From: Bacteroidia bacterium
GTDB taxonomy: Bacteria; Bacteroidota; Bacteroidia; B-17B0; Aurantibacillaceae
Direction: 5' to 3'
DNA length: 64,000 bases
Assembly: GCA_016787445.1 (NCBI GenBank)
Contig: JAEUTQ010000057.1
Span: 27,954 to 91,953 of the forward strand
The notes beneath the pieces were generated by a model that was given only the letters and a program-made list of their open reading frames with translations, was not told the origin of the DNA and did not search any database. Below, piece after piece: positions 52,177 through 60,796 of this stretch (the first letter of the stretch is position 1; each line of letters begins with the position of its first letter). Both the position numbers and the translations under genes were made by a program.

Positions 52177-53001
52177 ATGAAAAAAACAATTAAAGTAGGG
52201 AACATTGAGTGTGGTGCTAAAGATTTATTCTTAATCTCAGGACCATGTGTAATAGAAGAAGAATCCATTATGATGAAGACTGCCGAGATGCTGAAAGAAG
52301 TATCTGAGCGTTTGAAGATAAAAGTGATTTATAAATCTTCGTTTCAAAAAGATAATAGAAGCAGTTTAAAATATTACGATGGTCCGGGCCTAAGCAAAGG
52401 CGTGGCTATGCTTGCCAAAGTAAAAGAACAATTTGGATTTCCTGTATTAACAGACATTCATTATCCGGATCAGGCTGCCGCTGCCGCAGAAGTAGTGGAT
52501 GTTTTGCAAATTCCAGCTTACTTGTGTATGCAGTCCACTTTATTAGTGGCCGCTGCAAAAACCGGAAAAGTAGTAAACATTAAACACGGACAGTTTTTAG
52601 CGCCTGATAACATGAAGCATCCTTTGCAAAAATGCATTGAGAGTGGTAATGATAAAGTGATTTTAACGGAGCGTGGTTATACTTTTGGTTATAATGATTT
52701 GATTGTTGATCCAAGAAGTTTTTACCATTTAAATAATTTAGGCTATCCGGTTGTATTTGATGTAACACATTGTGTTCGCAAATATGGCATTCCAAGTTCG
52801 GATGCAAAAGGCGGAGCGCGTGAATTTTTACCTGTGCTTTCTCGTGCCGGTGTTGCCAGTGGCGTGGATGGTGTGTTTATAGAAACACATCCTGAACCGG
52901 AAAAAGCTTTATGCGATGCTGCTTCTCAATTATGCGTGTATGATTTAGAAGAGTTCTTAAAACCTCTGCTTGAAATTCATAACGTAGTCAGAAAATACTA
53001 A
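52177..53001 (+). CDS. kdsA: 3-deoxy-8-phosphooctulonate synthase (KDO8P synthase)
   Basis: A 274-residue TIM-barrel enzyme that joins phosphoenolpyruvate and arabinose 5-phosphate, giving KDO for the LPS inner core. It shows the DAHP/KDOP-synthase marks: LISGPCVIE, VIYKSSFQKDNRSS, DIHYPDQA, NIKHGQF, LTERGYTFGYNDLIVDPRS, and the C-terminal FIETHPEPEKALCDA. The length is typical. It is monocistronic with a strong terminator. Confidence 0.96.
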   Translation: MKKTIKVGNIECGAKDLFLISGPCVIEEESIMMKTAEMLKEVSERLKIKVIYKSSFQKDNRSSLKYYDGPGLSKGVAMLAKVKEQFGFPVLTDIHYPDQAAAAAEVVDVLQIPAYLCMQSTLLVAAAKTGKVVNIKHGQFLAPDNMKHPLQKCIESGNDKVILTERGYTFGYNDLIVDPRSFYHLNNLGYPVVFDVTHCVRKYGIPSSDAKGGAREFLPVLSRAGVASGVDGVFIETHPEPEKALCDAASQLCVYDLEEFLKPLLEIHNVVRKY

Positions 53002-53007
53002 AAAATT

Positions 53008-53033
53008 AAGCCCGCTAATAGCGGGCTTTTTTA
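53008..53033 (+). terminator. kdsA terminator
   Basis: A stem agcccgct/agcgggct with a 3-nt loop followed by ttttttat. It starts 7 nt after the kdsA stop. Confidence 0.9.
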
Positions 53034-53066
53034 TCAAAATTATTCTCTGCTGAGGAAAAGTGAGTT

Positions 53067-53789
53067 TTATTTTCCCGCTTCGTAAATGGCCGCAATGCCT
53101 AACGAAACGGATTCAAAGTTCGCGTTTTTAAATCCACATTTTGTGAGTATGGCTGTAAAATTTTCATTATCCGGAAAAGCTTTTACACTCTCCGGTAAAT
53201 ATGAGTAAGCGCGACTGTCTTTCGAGAACAGTTTACCGATAAAAGGCGTCACGTATGAAAAATAAAAATTATAAAATTGTTTTACAGGGAAACGACGCGG
53301 ATAAGAAAATTCAAGAATGATAATTTTTCCGCCTGGTTTTAAAATGCGTTGTAAATTAATTAAGCCTTTCTCTAAATTTTCGAAATTACGGACACCAAAT
53401 CCCACTACAATTGCATCATAAGAATTATCCTCAAACGCGAGCGTTTCGGCATCACCCTTCTCAAGCGTAATTAATTTATCCAGATTTAATTTCTTTAATT
53501 TCTCGCGTCCGAATTTCATCATGCCTTCTGAAATATCGACGCCTGTAATTTTTGTTGGATTTAGCTTTGCACAGGCAATGGCAAAATCACCGGTGCCTGT
53601 AGCTACATCTAAAATTGCATTCGGCTTAATTCGTTCTAATTTCTTGACGCATTTTTTTCTCCAACCTTTATGGATACCTAATGAAAGAAGCGAATTAAGA
53701 AAATCATAACGAAAAGCAATGTTATCAAACATTTGCTCAACTTCTTCCTTCTTGGCCGCGCCTGTATTATATGGGGTAACTTTATTCAA
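53067..53789 (-). CDS. ubiE: Demethylmenaquinone methyltransferase
   Basis: A 240-residue SAM-dependent enzyme that makes menaquinone from demethylmenaquinone. It shows the start FDNIAFRYDFLN, the SAM-binding motif LDVATGTGDFAIACA (residues 60-74), the GFGVRNFENLEKGL block and the FSYP segment typical of UbiE/MenG. It is the last gene of a three-gene minus-strand run (aminotransferase, heptose kinase, ubiE), 9 nt after the kinase. Confidence 0.95.
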   Translation of the reverse strand: MNKVTPYNTGAAKKEEVEQMFDNIAFRYDFLNSLLSLGIHKGWRKKCVKKLERIKPNAILDVATGTGDFAIACAKLNPTKITGVDISEGMMKFGREKLKKLNLDKLITLEKGDAETLAFEDNSYDAIVVGFGVRNFENLEKGLINLQRILKPGGKIIILEFSYPRRFPVKQFYNFYFSYVTPFIGKLFSKDSRAYSYLPESVKAFPDNENFTAILTKCGFKNANFESVSLGIAAIYEAGK

Positions 53790-53798
53790 AACTTGATC

Positions 53799-54815
53799 TT
53801 ACTTCACGAAATCTAAATCCAAGGCCTCACGCAACAAAGTTTCTTTATTGATTGGAACAACGCCAACTTCCTGACATACCAATCCTCCTGCCAAATTAGC
53901 TAACGCTGCTGTAAAAATCGGATTGCACTCTAATGCACGACATAACGATGCTACACTAATCACTGTATCGCCTGCGCCTGAAACATCTGCAATATTACGT
54001 ACATGAGCCTCCACATGTTCCTTTACACTTCTTGAGTTGGTAATAACGCCTTTATCCGCTAATGTCACTAAGGCGGTTTCCAATTTTTGCTTTACACGGA
54101 AACTACTTACGGCGCGTTGAAGTTCATTGATATTATCTCCATCCACATCTAACTTCAATCCTTCACGTAATTCTTTTAAATTTGGTTTAAACAATGTAAC
54201 ACCTTTATACGCGTTAAAGTTTTTCTTTTTAGGGTCAACGCATGTTGGAATGCCTTTACTCTTGGCTAATTCAACAACCTTCTGAATTAATTTCGGTGTA
54301 ATTAATCCCTTATTGTAATCTTCAAAGATGATAACATCAATTTTATCATGCCCAATGATATAAGATATAAGCGTTAAAAGATTTTGTGTTTCATCCGCTG
54401 TAATATCGTCTTCTGTTTCTTCATCCACACGAACCAATTGAGAATTGTTTCCAATCACGCGCGTTTTTACCGTTGTAATTCGGTCGCGTGATTTTAAAAT
54501 ACCTTTCTGACTTAATTTTTGTTGGCGCAATAAATCTAAAAACGCCATGCCTTCATAATCCACACCTATTACCGAACATAAAATCGGATTCGCGCCCAAG
54601 GCCTGAATATTCAAAGCCACATTCGCTGCACCACCTAATCGGCGTTCCTTTTTATTGACAGCTACGATAGGTACAGGCGCTTCCGGCGAAATGCGGTTCA
54701 CCTTTCCCCACATATAACTATCCACCATCACGTCACCAATAATCAGTACGTTAAGGTTATTAAATGATTTAAAAATTTCGCGGATGTGATCTTTCTTAAT
54801 TGAAAACTTTCTCAT
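53799..54815 (-). CDS. Heptose 7-phosphate kinase-like PfkB kinase
   Basis: A 338-residue kinase with HldE/RfaE domain 1 features: LIIGDVMVDSYMWGKVNRISPEAPVPIV, RLGGAANVALNIQALGA, GLITPKLIQKVVELAK and the catalytic loop DVSGAGDTVISVA. HldE phosphorylates heptose 7-phosphate for LPS core synthesis; here the second, adenylyltransferase domain is absent. Together with kdsA it supports a core with KDO and heptose-like sugars. The exact substrate could differ in Bacteroidota. The gene starts 1 nt after the aminotransferase stop. Confidence 0.88.
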   Translation of the reverse strand: MRKFSIKKDHIREIFKSFNNLNVLIIGDVMVDSYMWGKVNRISPEAPVPIVAVNKKERRLGGAANVALNIQALGANPILCSVIGVDYEGMAFLDLLRQQKLSQKGILKSRDRITTVKTRVIGNNSQLVRVDEETEDDITADETQNLLTLISYIIGHDKIDVIIFEDYNKGLITPKLIQKVVELAKSKGIPTCVDPKKKNFNAYKGVTLFKPNLKELREGLKLDVDGDNINELQRAVSSFRVKQKLETALVTLADKGVITNSRSVKEHVEAHVRNIADVSGAGDTVISVASLCRALECNPIFTAALANLAGGLVCQEVGVVPINKETLLREALDLDFVK

Positions 54816-54816
54816 T

Positions 54817-56013
54817 TTATTTCAATTTGGCTAATGCCTCTTTCATGCGGGTTAATGCCTTTCTTAAATTCTCTTCAGAAGTTGCATAAGAAAAACGAAT
54901 ATAATTATCATCACCAAATGCGGCACCCGGAACTAAAGCTACGAATGCTTCTTCCAATAAAAACATGGATAAATCGGTTGCATTTTGAATTGTTTTTCCA
55001 TTATAAGATTTTCCAAAATAATAACTCACTTCCGGAAAAACATAGAATGCGCCTTGAGGTAAATTGGTTTTTAAACCGGGAATTTCTTTCATCAACTGCA
55101 ATACCAAATCACGGCGCTTTTGAAAGGCATCGCGCATTGGTTTGATATACGTATCAAAATCCAATTCCATGGCTTTGTGCATGGCTTTTTGTGTTATACT
55201 GCAAGTAGCTGAAGTAAATTGTCCCTGCATTTTATCACACGCTTGTGCCAACCATTTCGGAGCTGCCATAATTCCGCCTCTCCATCCGGTCATTGCAAAA
55301 CCTTTAGAAACGCCATTGATAACAACAACACGATCTTTAACATGCGCAAACTGTGCTAAGCATTCGTGACCGCCAACAAAATTAATGTGCTCATAAATTT
55401 CGTCGCTGATTACATATAAATCTTCATGCTTCACAACAACATCTGCAATTCCTTTTAACTCATCTTTAGAATAAACGGAGCCTGTTGGATTACAAGGTGT
55501 GCTGAAAATAATTAATCGTGTCTTTGGTGTAATGTGCTTTTCCAATTGAGCAGGCGTTACTTTAAAATCCGACTCAATAGTAGTATTGATAATGACAGGC
55601 TTTGCTCCTGCCAATTTTAAAATCTCCAAATAACTTACCCAAAACGGAGAAGGTACAATCACCTCATCACCTTCATTCACCAAACACAAAACCGCATTAG
55701 CAATACTTTGTTTAGCGCCGGTTGAAACCACAATTTCGTCAGGGGTATATTCTACTTTGTTATCGCGCTTAAACTTTTCGCAGATAGCCTGACGTAACTC
55801 TACATACCCGGAAACATGAGTATAGTAACTAAAATTATCATCAATAGCTTTTTTTGCCGCATCCTTAATAATTTGAGGTGTTGCAAAATCAGGCTCGCCT
55901 AAACTTAAGCTGATAATATCAACGCCTTGAGCTTTGAGCTCGCGGCTTTTTCTTGCCATCGCTATGGTTTGCGATTCGGCAATGTCTTTTACGCGTTGTG
56001 AGAGATATGGCAT
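54817..56013 (-). CDS. PLP-dependent aspartate-type aminotransferase
   Basis: A 398-residue fold-type I aminotransferase. It shows NPTG at 175-178, Asp204 and Tyr207, the PLP-lysine Lys237 in VSKGFAMTGWRGG, and a C-terminal Arg in NYIRFSYATS for the alpha-carboxylate. It is most like the AspC class Ib aspartate/prephenate group; the specific donor cannot be told. It heads a three-gene minus-strand run and has a -7 element at 56029. Confidence 0.92.
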   Translation of the reverse strand: MPYLSQRVKDIAESQTIAMARKSRELKAQGVDIISLSLGEPDFATPQIIKDAAKKAIDDNFSYYTHVSGYVELRQAICEKFKRDNKVEYTPDEIVVSTGAKQSIANAVLCLVNEGDEVIVPSPFWVSYLEILKLAGAKPVIINTTIESDFKVTPAQLEKHITPKTRLIIFSTPCNPTGSVYSKDELKGIADVVVKHEDLYVISDEIYEHINFVGGHECLAQFAHVKDRVVVINGVSKGFAMTGWRGGIMAAPKWLAQACDKMQGQFTSATCSITQKAMHKAMELDFDTYIKPMRDAFQKRRDLVLQLMKEIPGLKTNLPQGAFYVFPEVSYYFGKSYNGKTIQNATDLSMFLLEEAFVALVPGAAFGDDNYIRFSYATSEENLRKALTRMKEALAKLK

Positions 56014-56028
56014 AAACTATATTGAGAA

Positions 56029-56036
56029 CAAATCTA
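56029..56036 (-). promoter_or_regulatory. -7 element TAGATTTG for the aminotransferase operon
   Basis: A perfect TAnnTTTG match on the minus strand, 15 nt before ATG 56013. Confidence 0.5.
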
Positions 56037-56112
56037 TAAAATAGTTTAATGTAGCGTGTTATTTTAGCCCCTTTTTTTAGTGCAACTTAGACAAATATGG
56101 CTAAAAAAGGGA

Positions 56113-56946
56113 CTATTGTACAATTATGATTCTCTGAAGTTCTTTTTTGCCTGGTTGTGACAATTTCAGGAAGTAGACTCCACCCGCACAATTCTCCGGT
56201 AAATCCACATATTGTGAATGAAAACCTGCAGATTGATTTTCTGAAAAAAGATCAGAAACAAATTTTCCTTGTAAATCGTAAATCGCGGCTTTCACTTCAC
56301 CATCCTCCAATAAATTATAATTCACTTTAAATTGATCGGCAATTGGGTTAGGGAAAATAGTAATGCCTGAAAAAGAAGTTGATTGCGCTTCAGTAATTCC
56401 TGAACTTAAATCAGCTGTTAAAACCAAATTAGTTAATCCCGGTCTGTCTCCTCCCGTTCCTCCGGTTCCGTTTACAGCATTACCTGCAGCATAAACGGTA
56501 GCCGTGCCACTGGTTGGTGCTACCCATACAAATTGAAACACAGCAGTACCTGTTCCTCCCTTGATCGCATTATGTATGGCGTTTTTGCGAGCTCCAGAAT
56601 TAGCAAACGTTACACCGGATAAAGCTGTTGTCATATTGCCGGCATTTGTATTTGAAGGTGTTAAAATCTCACAACCAAAACCAAAATTAGAGAAGGATGC
56701 ATTACTAACTGTTATGCTAACAGTATACGTTTGTCCAGGTATGAATTTATTGGCAACAAAGGCAGGATTCGCAGTAATACTTACTGTTGTTATACCTGCT
56801 CCTCCACTGTGACAAGCGTCACATCCTGATTCACCCGGTGAGCCGGTACGGCCCACAATACCTCCACTACTTTTCTTAACAATAAATGCAGTGCCTGAGA
56901 GCAAAATAACTGAAATTGATACTAATGTTAGAATACGTTTTTTCAT
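56113..56946 (-). CDS. Choice-of-anchor V-type T9SS protein with CxxCH
   Basis: A 277-residue protein. After the signal peptide it has TGSPGESGCDACHSGG with Cys42, Cys45 and His46, a CxxCH haem-type motif usual at the start of choice-of-anchor V/Reelin-like domains. A beta-sandwich domain (about 50-190; FIPGQTYTVSITVSNAS, GCEILTPSNTNAG) and a C-terminal T9SS type A signal (ITIFPNPIADQF, GGVYFLKLSQPG) follow. Covalent haem is possible but not shown by sequence. Function unknown. Confidence 0.85.
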   Translation of the reverse strand: MKKRILTLVSISVILLSGTAFIVKKSSGGIVGRTGSPGESGCDACHSGGAGITTVSITANPAFVANKFIPGQTYTVSITVSNASFSNFGFGCEILTPSNTNAGNMTTALSGVTFANSGARKNAIHNAIKGGTGTAVFQFVWVAPTSGTATVYAAGNAVNGTGGTGGDRPGLTNLVLTADLSSGITEAQSTSFSGITIFPNPIADQFKVNYNLLEDGEVKAAIYDLQGKFVSDLFSENQSAGFHSQYVDLPENCAGGVYFLKLSQPGKKELQRIIIVQ

Positions 56947-57021
56947 AAATATGTGTTATAACATCAAATTTCATCATTTAATTCGGAATGATAAAATGTT
57001 TTAGTAATTAATTAATAGGCT

Positions 57022-57029
57022 TAACTTTG
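57022..57029 (+). promoter_or_regulatory. -7 element TAACTTTG for the 57038 gene
   Basis: A perfect TAnnTTTG match ending 8 nt before ATG 57038. Confidence 0.5.
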
Positions 57030-57037
57030 TCATCCGC

Positions 57038-57742
57038 ATGTTTCACCCACGAAAACTTATATTTTTTCTGTTTCTCGCCACCGTTTCTTATTCTGTAGCT
57101 CAGCAAAAAACAGATTACAAAGGCGAATCGGAATTTGATTTAAAAAACTATAAGGGAGATCCGCGCGACCGATTAATTTTAGAAATTAATTATACCAATT
57201 GGTTGGGCGCACCCAAGAGTATTAAATCCGATTGGAAGTGTGTTGGCTTTAACTTCGCCTCTATGTTTGATAAACCTTTTGGCGCTTCCAATTTCAGCTT
57301 AGGATTTGGTTTAGGAATTTATGTACATAATTTCAGTTCAAACGCAGATTTTATCTTAAAACTCGACAGTAACAATCAAAATGCAACCACTGTTTTACAA
57401 CCGCGCACAACTCCTTACATCGCCAACCGCTATAATGAAAGAAGTTTCGAAATTCCTCTTGAGTTACGATTCAGAACAAAATCGGCCACCATGTTTAAAG
57501 TGATGCTGGGTGGGAAAATAGGCTACGTAATTTCAGATTTTAAGAAGACAGATGATGCTGACGGAAGAGTTAGACGCTACAATCTGCCTAACATTAATCG
57601 TTTACGCTATGGCGTTAATTTCAGAATTGGTATTGAACAAATTTGTTTAACAGGATGTTATTACCTCAGTGAAGTATTCACGGATAATGGTCCGCGTGGC
57701 GTTCATCCGTTCTCAATTGGAATTGCTATTATTCCTTACTAA
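57038..57742 (+). CDS. Outer-membrane beta-barrel-like protein, unknown
   Basis: A 234-residue exported protein whose signal peptide ends SVAQ. The mature part has alternating strands with many aromatic residues (LSLGFGLGIYVHNF-type segments) and the end HPFSIGIAIIPY, like small porin-type barrels of Bacteroidota. No family is named with confidence. The stop overlaps the start of the next gene (TAATG), so the two are translationally coupled. Confidence 0.75.
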   Translation: MFHPRKLIFFLFLATVSYSVAQQKTDYKGESEFDLKNYKGDPRDRLILEINYTNWLGAPKSIKSDWKCVGFNFASMFDKPFGASNFSLGFGLGIYVHNFSSNADFILKLDSNNQNATTVLQPRTTPYIANRYNERSFEIPLELRFRTKSATMFKVMLGGKIGYVISDFKKTDDADGRVRRYNLPNINRLRYGVNFRIGIEQICLTGCYYLSEVFTDNGPRGVHPFSIGIAIIPY

Positions 57743-58470
57743 TGTTTAATCCGCTCAACATATCTTCTCAATTAGAAAAAATCAGAACTAAAAATCGTAA
57801 GCACGAAGATATTTTACTAAATGAAGTAAAAAACATTTTAGGTGCCGACCTCCTAAAAGAAAATAAAATCTTAAATCATTTAAAGTTTTATAACCAAGCT
57901 TTTGAATTGGTTGATGAGACAGAGGTAGATTACTCTTTTATTTACACCTTGCAGGAAATTAAAAAAACATGCGTTAATTACCGTTTGCGGTTTTTAGATA
58001 GTCAGCATTACAAAAACGAGATTCCATACGAAGCTGTTTTAAAAATCAAAGATTTTAACGCGAAACACCGAAAAGATTTGAAGCGCTTTAAAATTCTGGC
58101 GCCTGTAAATGCATATAACCGATCGGAACACACTTTACCTTGTTTATTGTTCGCCGAGACTTTAAATGGAAATTATTATTTAATTCATACCTGGGGACAA
58201 GATTTTAAGTGGTACAGAGCACTTTTAAACCTCCCGTTTCGAAGTATTGAAACACTTTTTTTAAGCGTTGCCCTTTTTACGCTGATTGTCGATATTTCGC
58301 TACCTGTGCAATTGATTACCCTCGACCGAACGGCACCATATTGGTGTGGATACAGAGTGGCCACCTACTTTCATTTATTAATCTTTTTCAGCGGATTTAC
58401 CACTTACGGCATGTTTGCCTTCCATAAACATTTTTCATCCAGCGATTGGAATAACACAAATATTCGTTAA
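57742..58470 (+). CDS. Membrane-anchored conserved hypothetical protein
   Basis: A 242-residue protein with a mostly charged, helical N-terminal part (residues 1-165) and two C-terminal membrane segments (SIETLFLSVALFTLIVDISL and ATYFHLLIFFSGFTTYGMF). It has no signal peptide, so it is probably a cytosolic domain with a C-terminal hairpin anchor. It is co-translated with the barrel-like protein. No recognised domain. Confidence 0.7.
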   Translation: MFNPLNISSQLEKIRTKNRKHEDILLNEVKNILGADLLKENKILNHLKFYNQAFELVDETEVDYSFIYTLQEIKKTCVNYRLRFLDSQHYKNEIPYEAVLKIKDFNAKHRKDLKRFKILAPVNAYNRSEHTLPCLLFAETLNGNYYLIHTWGQDFKWYRALLNLPFRSIETLFLSVALFTLIVDISLPVQLITLDRTAPYWCGYRVATYFHLLIFFSGFTTYGMFAFHKHFSSSDWNNTNIR

Positions 58471-58498
58471 ATTAGATATATCTAATATTTAGCGAATG
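58462..58498. other. Long hairpin over the start of the 58496 gene
   Basis: A perfect 16-bp palindrome attagatatatctaat (58471-58486) is flanked by outer arms attcg and cgaat (58462-58466, 58493-58497) with a small bulge. The right arm covers the ATG at 58496. It could be an operator, a weak terminator or a translation-blocking fold. Confidence 0.45.
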
Positions 58499-59518
58499 AA
58501 AAAACTTTTACTCTCACTCATCCTACTTTCATTTTTCAGTAAAGCTCAAACTTATTACAAAACTATTGGAAGTAATAAAACGCAATGGGACATTTTCTTT
58601 GCCATGTATGGTGTTAGCCAGGCAGAAAAGACTAGCAGTCCATTAGCTCCAAATGTCAACTTTGGACGATACATTGCCGTTAATGATACAATCATCGCAT
58701 CAAAAAATTATAAAAAGTATTATTATGGCGCGAATACATCAACTGTTAACACTCATATTGGTTATTTACGCGAAGATACAGTTGCAAAGAAGGTTTATTA
58801 TCTTGATAAAACCTCTTTAATTGAAGATTTGATTTTTGATTTTTCACTGAATGTTGGTGATAGCATTTACTTGAATCTCGTTCCAACTATGAATCCTTTA
58901 CCAAAAGGTTATTATAAAGTTAAAACGATACAAAACACAACTATTAAAGCAGGTATAAGGAAAGAATTTAAATTAAAACATACTACAATTCCTTCGAGCG
59001 ATACATTAAGATTTATTGAAAGTGTTGGAAGTATTATTCATCCGCTCTATTTATACAAAAACTATTTTGGCTTTGGTGCTTTTGCAGGCTATCCTAGCTG
59101 TCCTTTTCCATACGATTTGGGATTAGCTTGTAAATGGACGAATAACATGAAGGAATTTCAAAGTTGTACTTATGTGCTTGCTCTAGCAAACGGATGCTTC
59201 TTTAAATTAGACTCCTGTAATTATTGGAATAACTGTGGTGGAATAAATGAATTAAGCGCCATTAAAAAAGTTACTTTATCCCCTAATCCTGCTCAAAATC
59301 ATTGTGTAGTTACCTTGGATGCAACTCAGGAAAGTAAAATCACTGCCGACCTTATTGATATTAGCGGAAGAAAAATAAAAACCTTTTTTGTTGGAAATAT
59401 TATTCTTGGCGAAAACGAAATTCGATTGGAAACGGAGAGTTTGGAAAGTGGTTTATACTTTATTTCTTTAACGGGAGATAACTTTAAAATTACTCAACCA
59501 CTAACGATTACTCATTAA
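58496..59518 (+). CDS. Secreted T9SS type A cargo protein, unknown
   Basis: A 340-residue protein. Its signal peptide ends KAQ, followed by an unassigned body rich in Tyr and Thr and a Cys-containing stretch (CPFPYDLGLACKW, CFFKLDSCNYWNNC). The last 80 residues form a T9SS type A domain (VTLSPNPAQNHC, GLYFISLTGDNF). It overlaps the DUF2480 gene by 4 nt at a convergent stop. Confidence 0.85.
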   Translation: MKKLLLSLILLSFFSKAQTYYKTIGSNKTQWDIFFAMYGVSQAEKTSSPLAPNVNFGRYIAVNDTIIASKNYKKYYYGANTSTVNTHIGYLREDTVAKKVYYLDKTSLIEDLIFDFSLNVGDSIYLNLVPTMNPLPKGYYKVKTIQNTTIKAGIRKEFKLKHTTIPSSDTLRFIESVGSIIHPLYLYKNYFGFGAFAGYPSCPFPYDLGLACKWTNNMKEFQSCTYVLALANGCFFKLDSCNYWNNCGGINELSAIKKVTLSPNPAQNHCVVTLDATQESKITADLIDISGRKIKTFFVGNIILGENEIRLETESLESGLYFISLTGDNFKITQPLTITH

Positions 59519-60027
59519 TCTTTTTTCGCTTTATACAAGGGAACGGTACTGCAAGGTTCGCCGTACATGATGCTTTTTGCAAATGGCTTTAGTGCTGCTG
59601 TTAATTTCACGTAAGCATTTACCGGCACCGGTTTGTTGCTGCATCCTTTAATCACAACACGCGCGTCATTAAATTGCGAGTAATCCATTTTCGAAAGGGA
59701 GTCTTCGAATAATTCATTTTCCAACTGTTCGAGGTTACCAAACACGATCTTTTTGGCAAATGGCTCTAGGACTAAACTTACAAGCATGTACGCCCAGGTT
59801 GGCACAATGGCATCGTTGGTACAAGTTATCGCTACAAATTTTTCTTTATAAACACTCCAGTCGTTTGTCTTAATATAATCTCTGAAATCCTTTTCCTTTA
59901 AAATCAACTCCTGAAACAAAAGCGGTTTTACATCAAACAATACACGCTCACCATTTTGGTAATACTCTTCCAAATCAATTGTTACGATGCCGCTATTGGC
60001 TACTTTATTTACAATTTCGTCGCTCAT
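59515..60027 (-). CDS. DUF2480 family protein
   Basis: A 170-residue cytosolic protein that I recognise as the DUF2480 family, common at the end of Bacteroidota suf operons. Motifs are GIVTIDLEEYYQNGERVLFDVKPLLFQ (start), VPTWAYMLV and KGCSNKPVPVNAYVKLT. The conserved Cys suggests a role with Fe-S clusters, but no function is established. It lies 1 nt after the SufT-like gene. Confidence 0.85.
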   Translation of the reverse strand: MSDEIVNKVANSGIVTIDLEEYYQNGERVLFDVKPLLFQELILKEKDFRDYIKTNDWSVYKEKFVAITCTNDAIVPTWAYMLVSLVLEPFAKKIVFGNLEQLENELFEDSLSKMDYSQFNDARVVIKGCSNKPVPVNAYVKLTAALKPFAKSIMYGEPCSTVPLYKAKKD

Positions 60028-60028
60028 G

Positions 60029-60358
60029 TTACATAAATCCCAATTCCAATTGCGCTACTTCACTCATCATTTCTTTCGTCCAGGTTGGCTCGAAGGTTAA
60101 TTTTAAATGAGTTGATTTTATACCGGGAACCTGACTACATTTTGTTTCTACCTCCGCAGGCAAACTTTCCGCAGCGGGACAATTAGGTGAGGTTAGAGTC
60201 ATTGTAATGGTTAACTCTTTATCATCGTTTAATTCTAACTCATAAATTAATCCCATTTCCCATACATCTACGGGAATTTCCGGGTCGAAACAGGTTTTGA
60301 TTTCATCAATCACCCGTTGCATGAGTTCGGTGTCTTTTGTTATTATTATTGCAGCCAT
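60029..60358 (-). CDS. SufT/MIP18-type Fe-S assembly protein (DUF59)
   Basis: A 109-residue protein of the MIP18/DUF59 family: IKTCFDPEIPVDVWEMGLIYELE and the motif TSPNCPAAESLP with its conserved Cys. Such proteins help load or carry Fe-S clusters. The ATG at 60358 is used; a TTG four codons upstream is unlikely. It is part of the suf operon, separated from sufE by the four-helix-bundle gene. Confidence 0.9.
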   Translation of the reverse strand: MAAIIITKDTELMQRVIDEIKTCFDPEIPVDVWEMGLIYELELNDDKELTITMTLTSPNCPAAESLPAEVETKCSQVPGIKSTHLKLTFEPTWTKEMMSEVAQLELGFM

Positions 60359-60394
60359 TCTAAAAGTCAAATGTTAAAGGTTAAAGGTAAAAAG

Positions 60395-60766
60395 TTAGAT
60401 CTGTCTTTCTTTTATATAGTTCATTAATCCATAAATCATTTTACTTACAGATGTTACAGACGCACTTAATTTTTCAAATTCCAATTCATTAATATAGTTT
60501 AAATCTAAAGCAATATACAACTGACTTCTAAGTTCACCTGCGGAGCCCTTTGCTATTCCAAGAAAATATGTAAACTGTTTATCCCCCTTTCTTTCAAAGC
60601 CCTCAGAGATATTTGAAAGTATTGATACTGCACTTCTTCTTATTTGATCTCTCAAAGCAAAATCCTTTGACAAAGCTGGCTGATTAGTTATCTCATATAT
60701 ATCCTTACAAAGTTTTCTTGAAACCTGCCAAACTTCCAATTCTTCAAAACTTTTTGCACCAGCCAT
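60395..60766 (-). CDS. Four-helix-bundle protein (23S rRNA intervening-sequence type)
   Basis: A 123-residue all-helical protein with the TIGR02436 pattern: FEELEVWQVSRKLCKDIYEIT, LRDQIRRSAVSILSNISEGFERKG, FTYFLGIAKGSAGELRSQLYIALDL. The same fold is found in ORFs within 23S rRNA intervening sequences and in Avd proteins of diversity-generating retroelements, but no reverse transcriptase is present here. It interrupts the suf genes between sufE and the SufT-like gene, with A/T-rich, partly inverted flanks (aatgttaaa at 60370-60378; tttaacatt at 60775-60783). Confidence 0.9.
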   Translation of the reverse strand: MAGAKSFEELEVWQVSRKLCKDIYEITNQPALSKDFALRDQIRRSAVSILSNISEGFERKGDKQFTYFLGIAKGSAGELRSQLYIALDLNYINELEFEKLSASVTSVSKMIYGLMNYIKERQI

Positions 60767-60796
60767 ATAATACTTTTAACATTAAACCTTCTACTT

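Noticed and set aside
60395..60766. Avd component of a diversity-generating retroelement
   Set aside because: No reverse transcriptase, template repeat or variable repeat is visible near it; the intervening-sequence-type family fits better.
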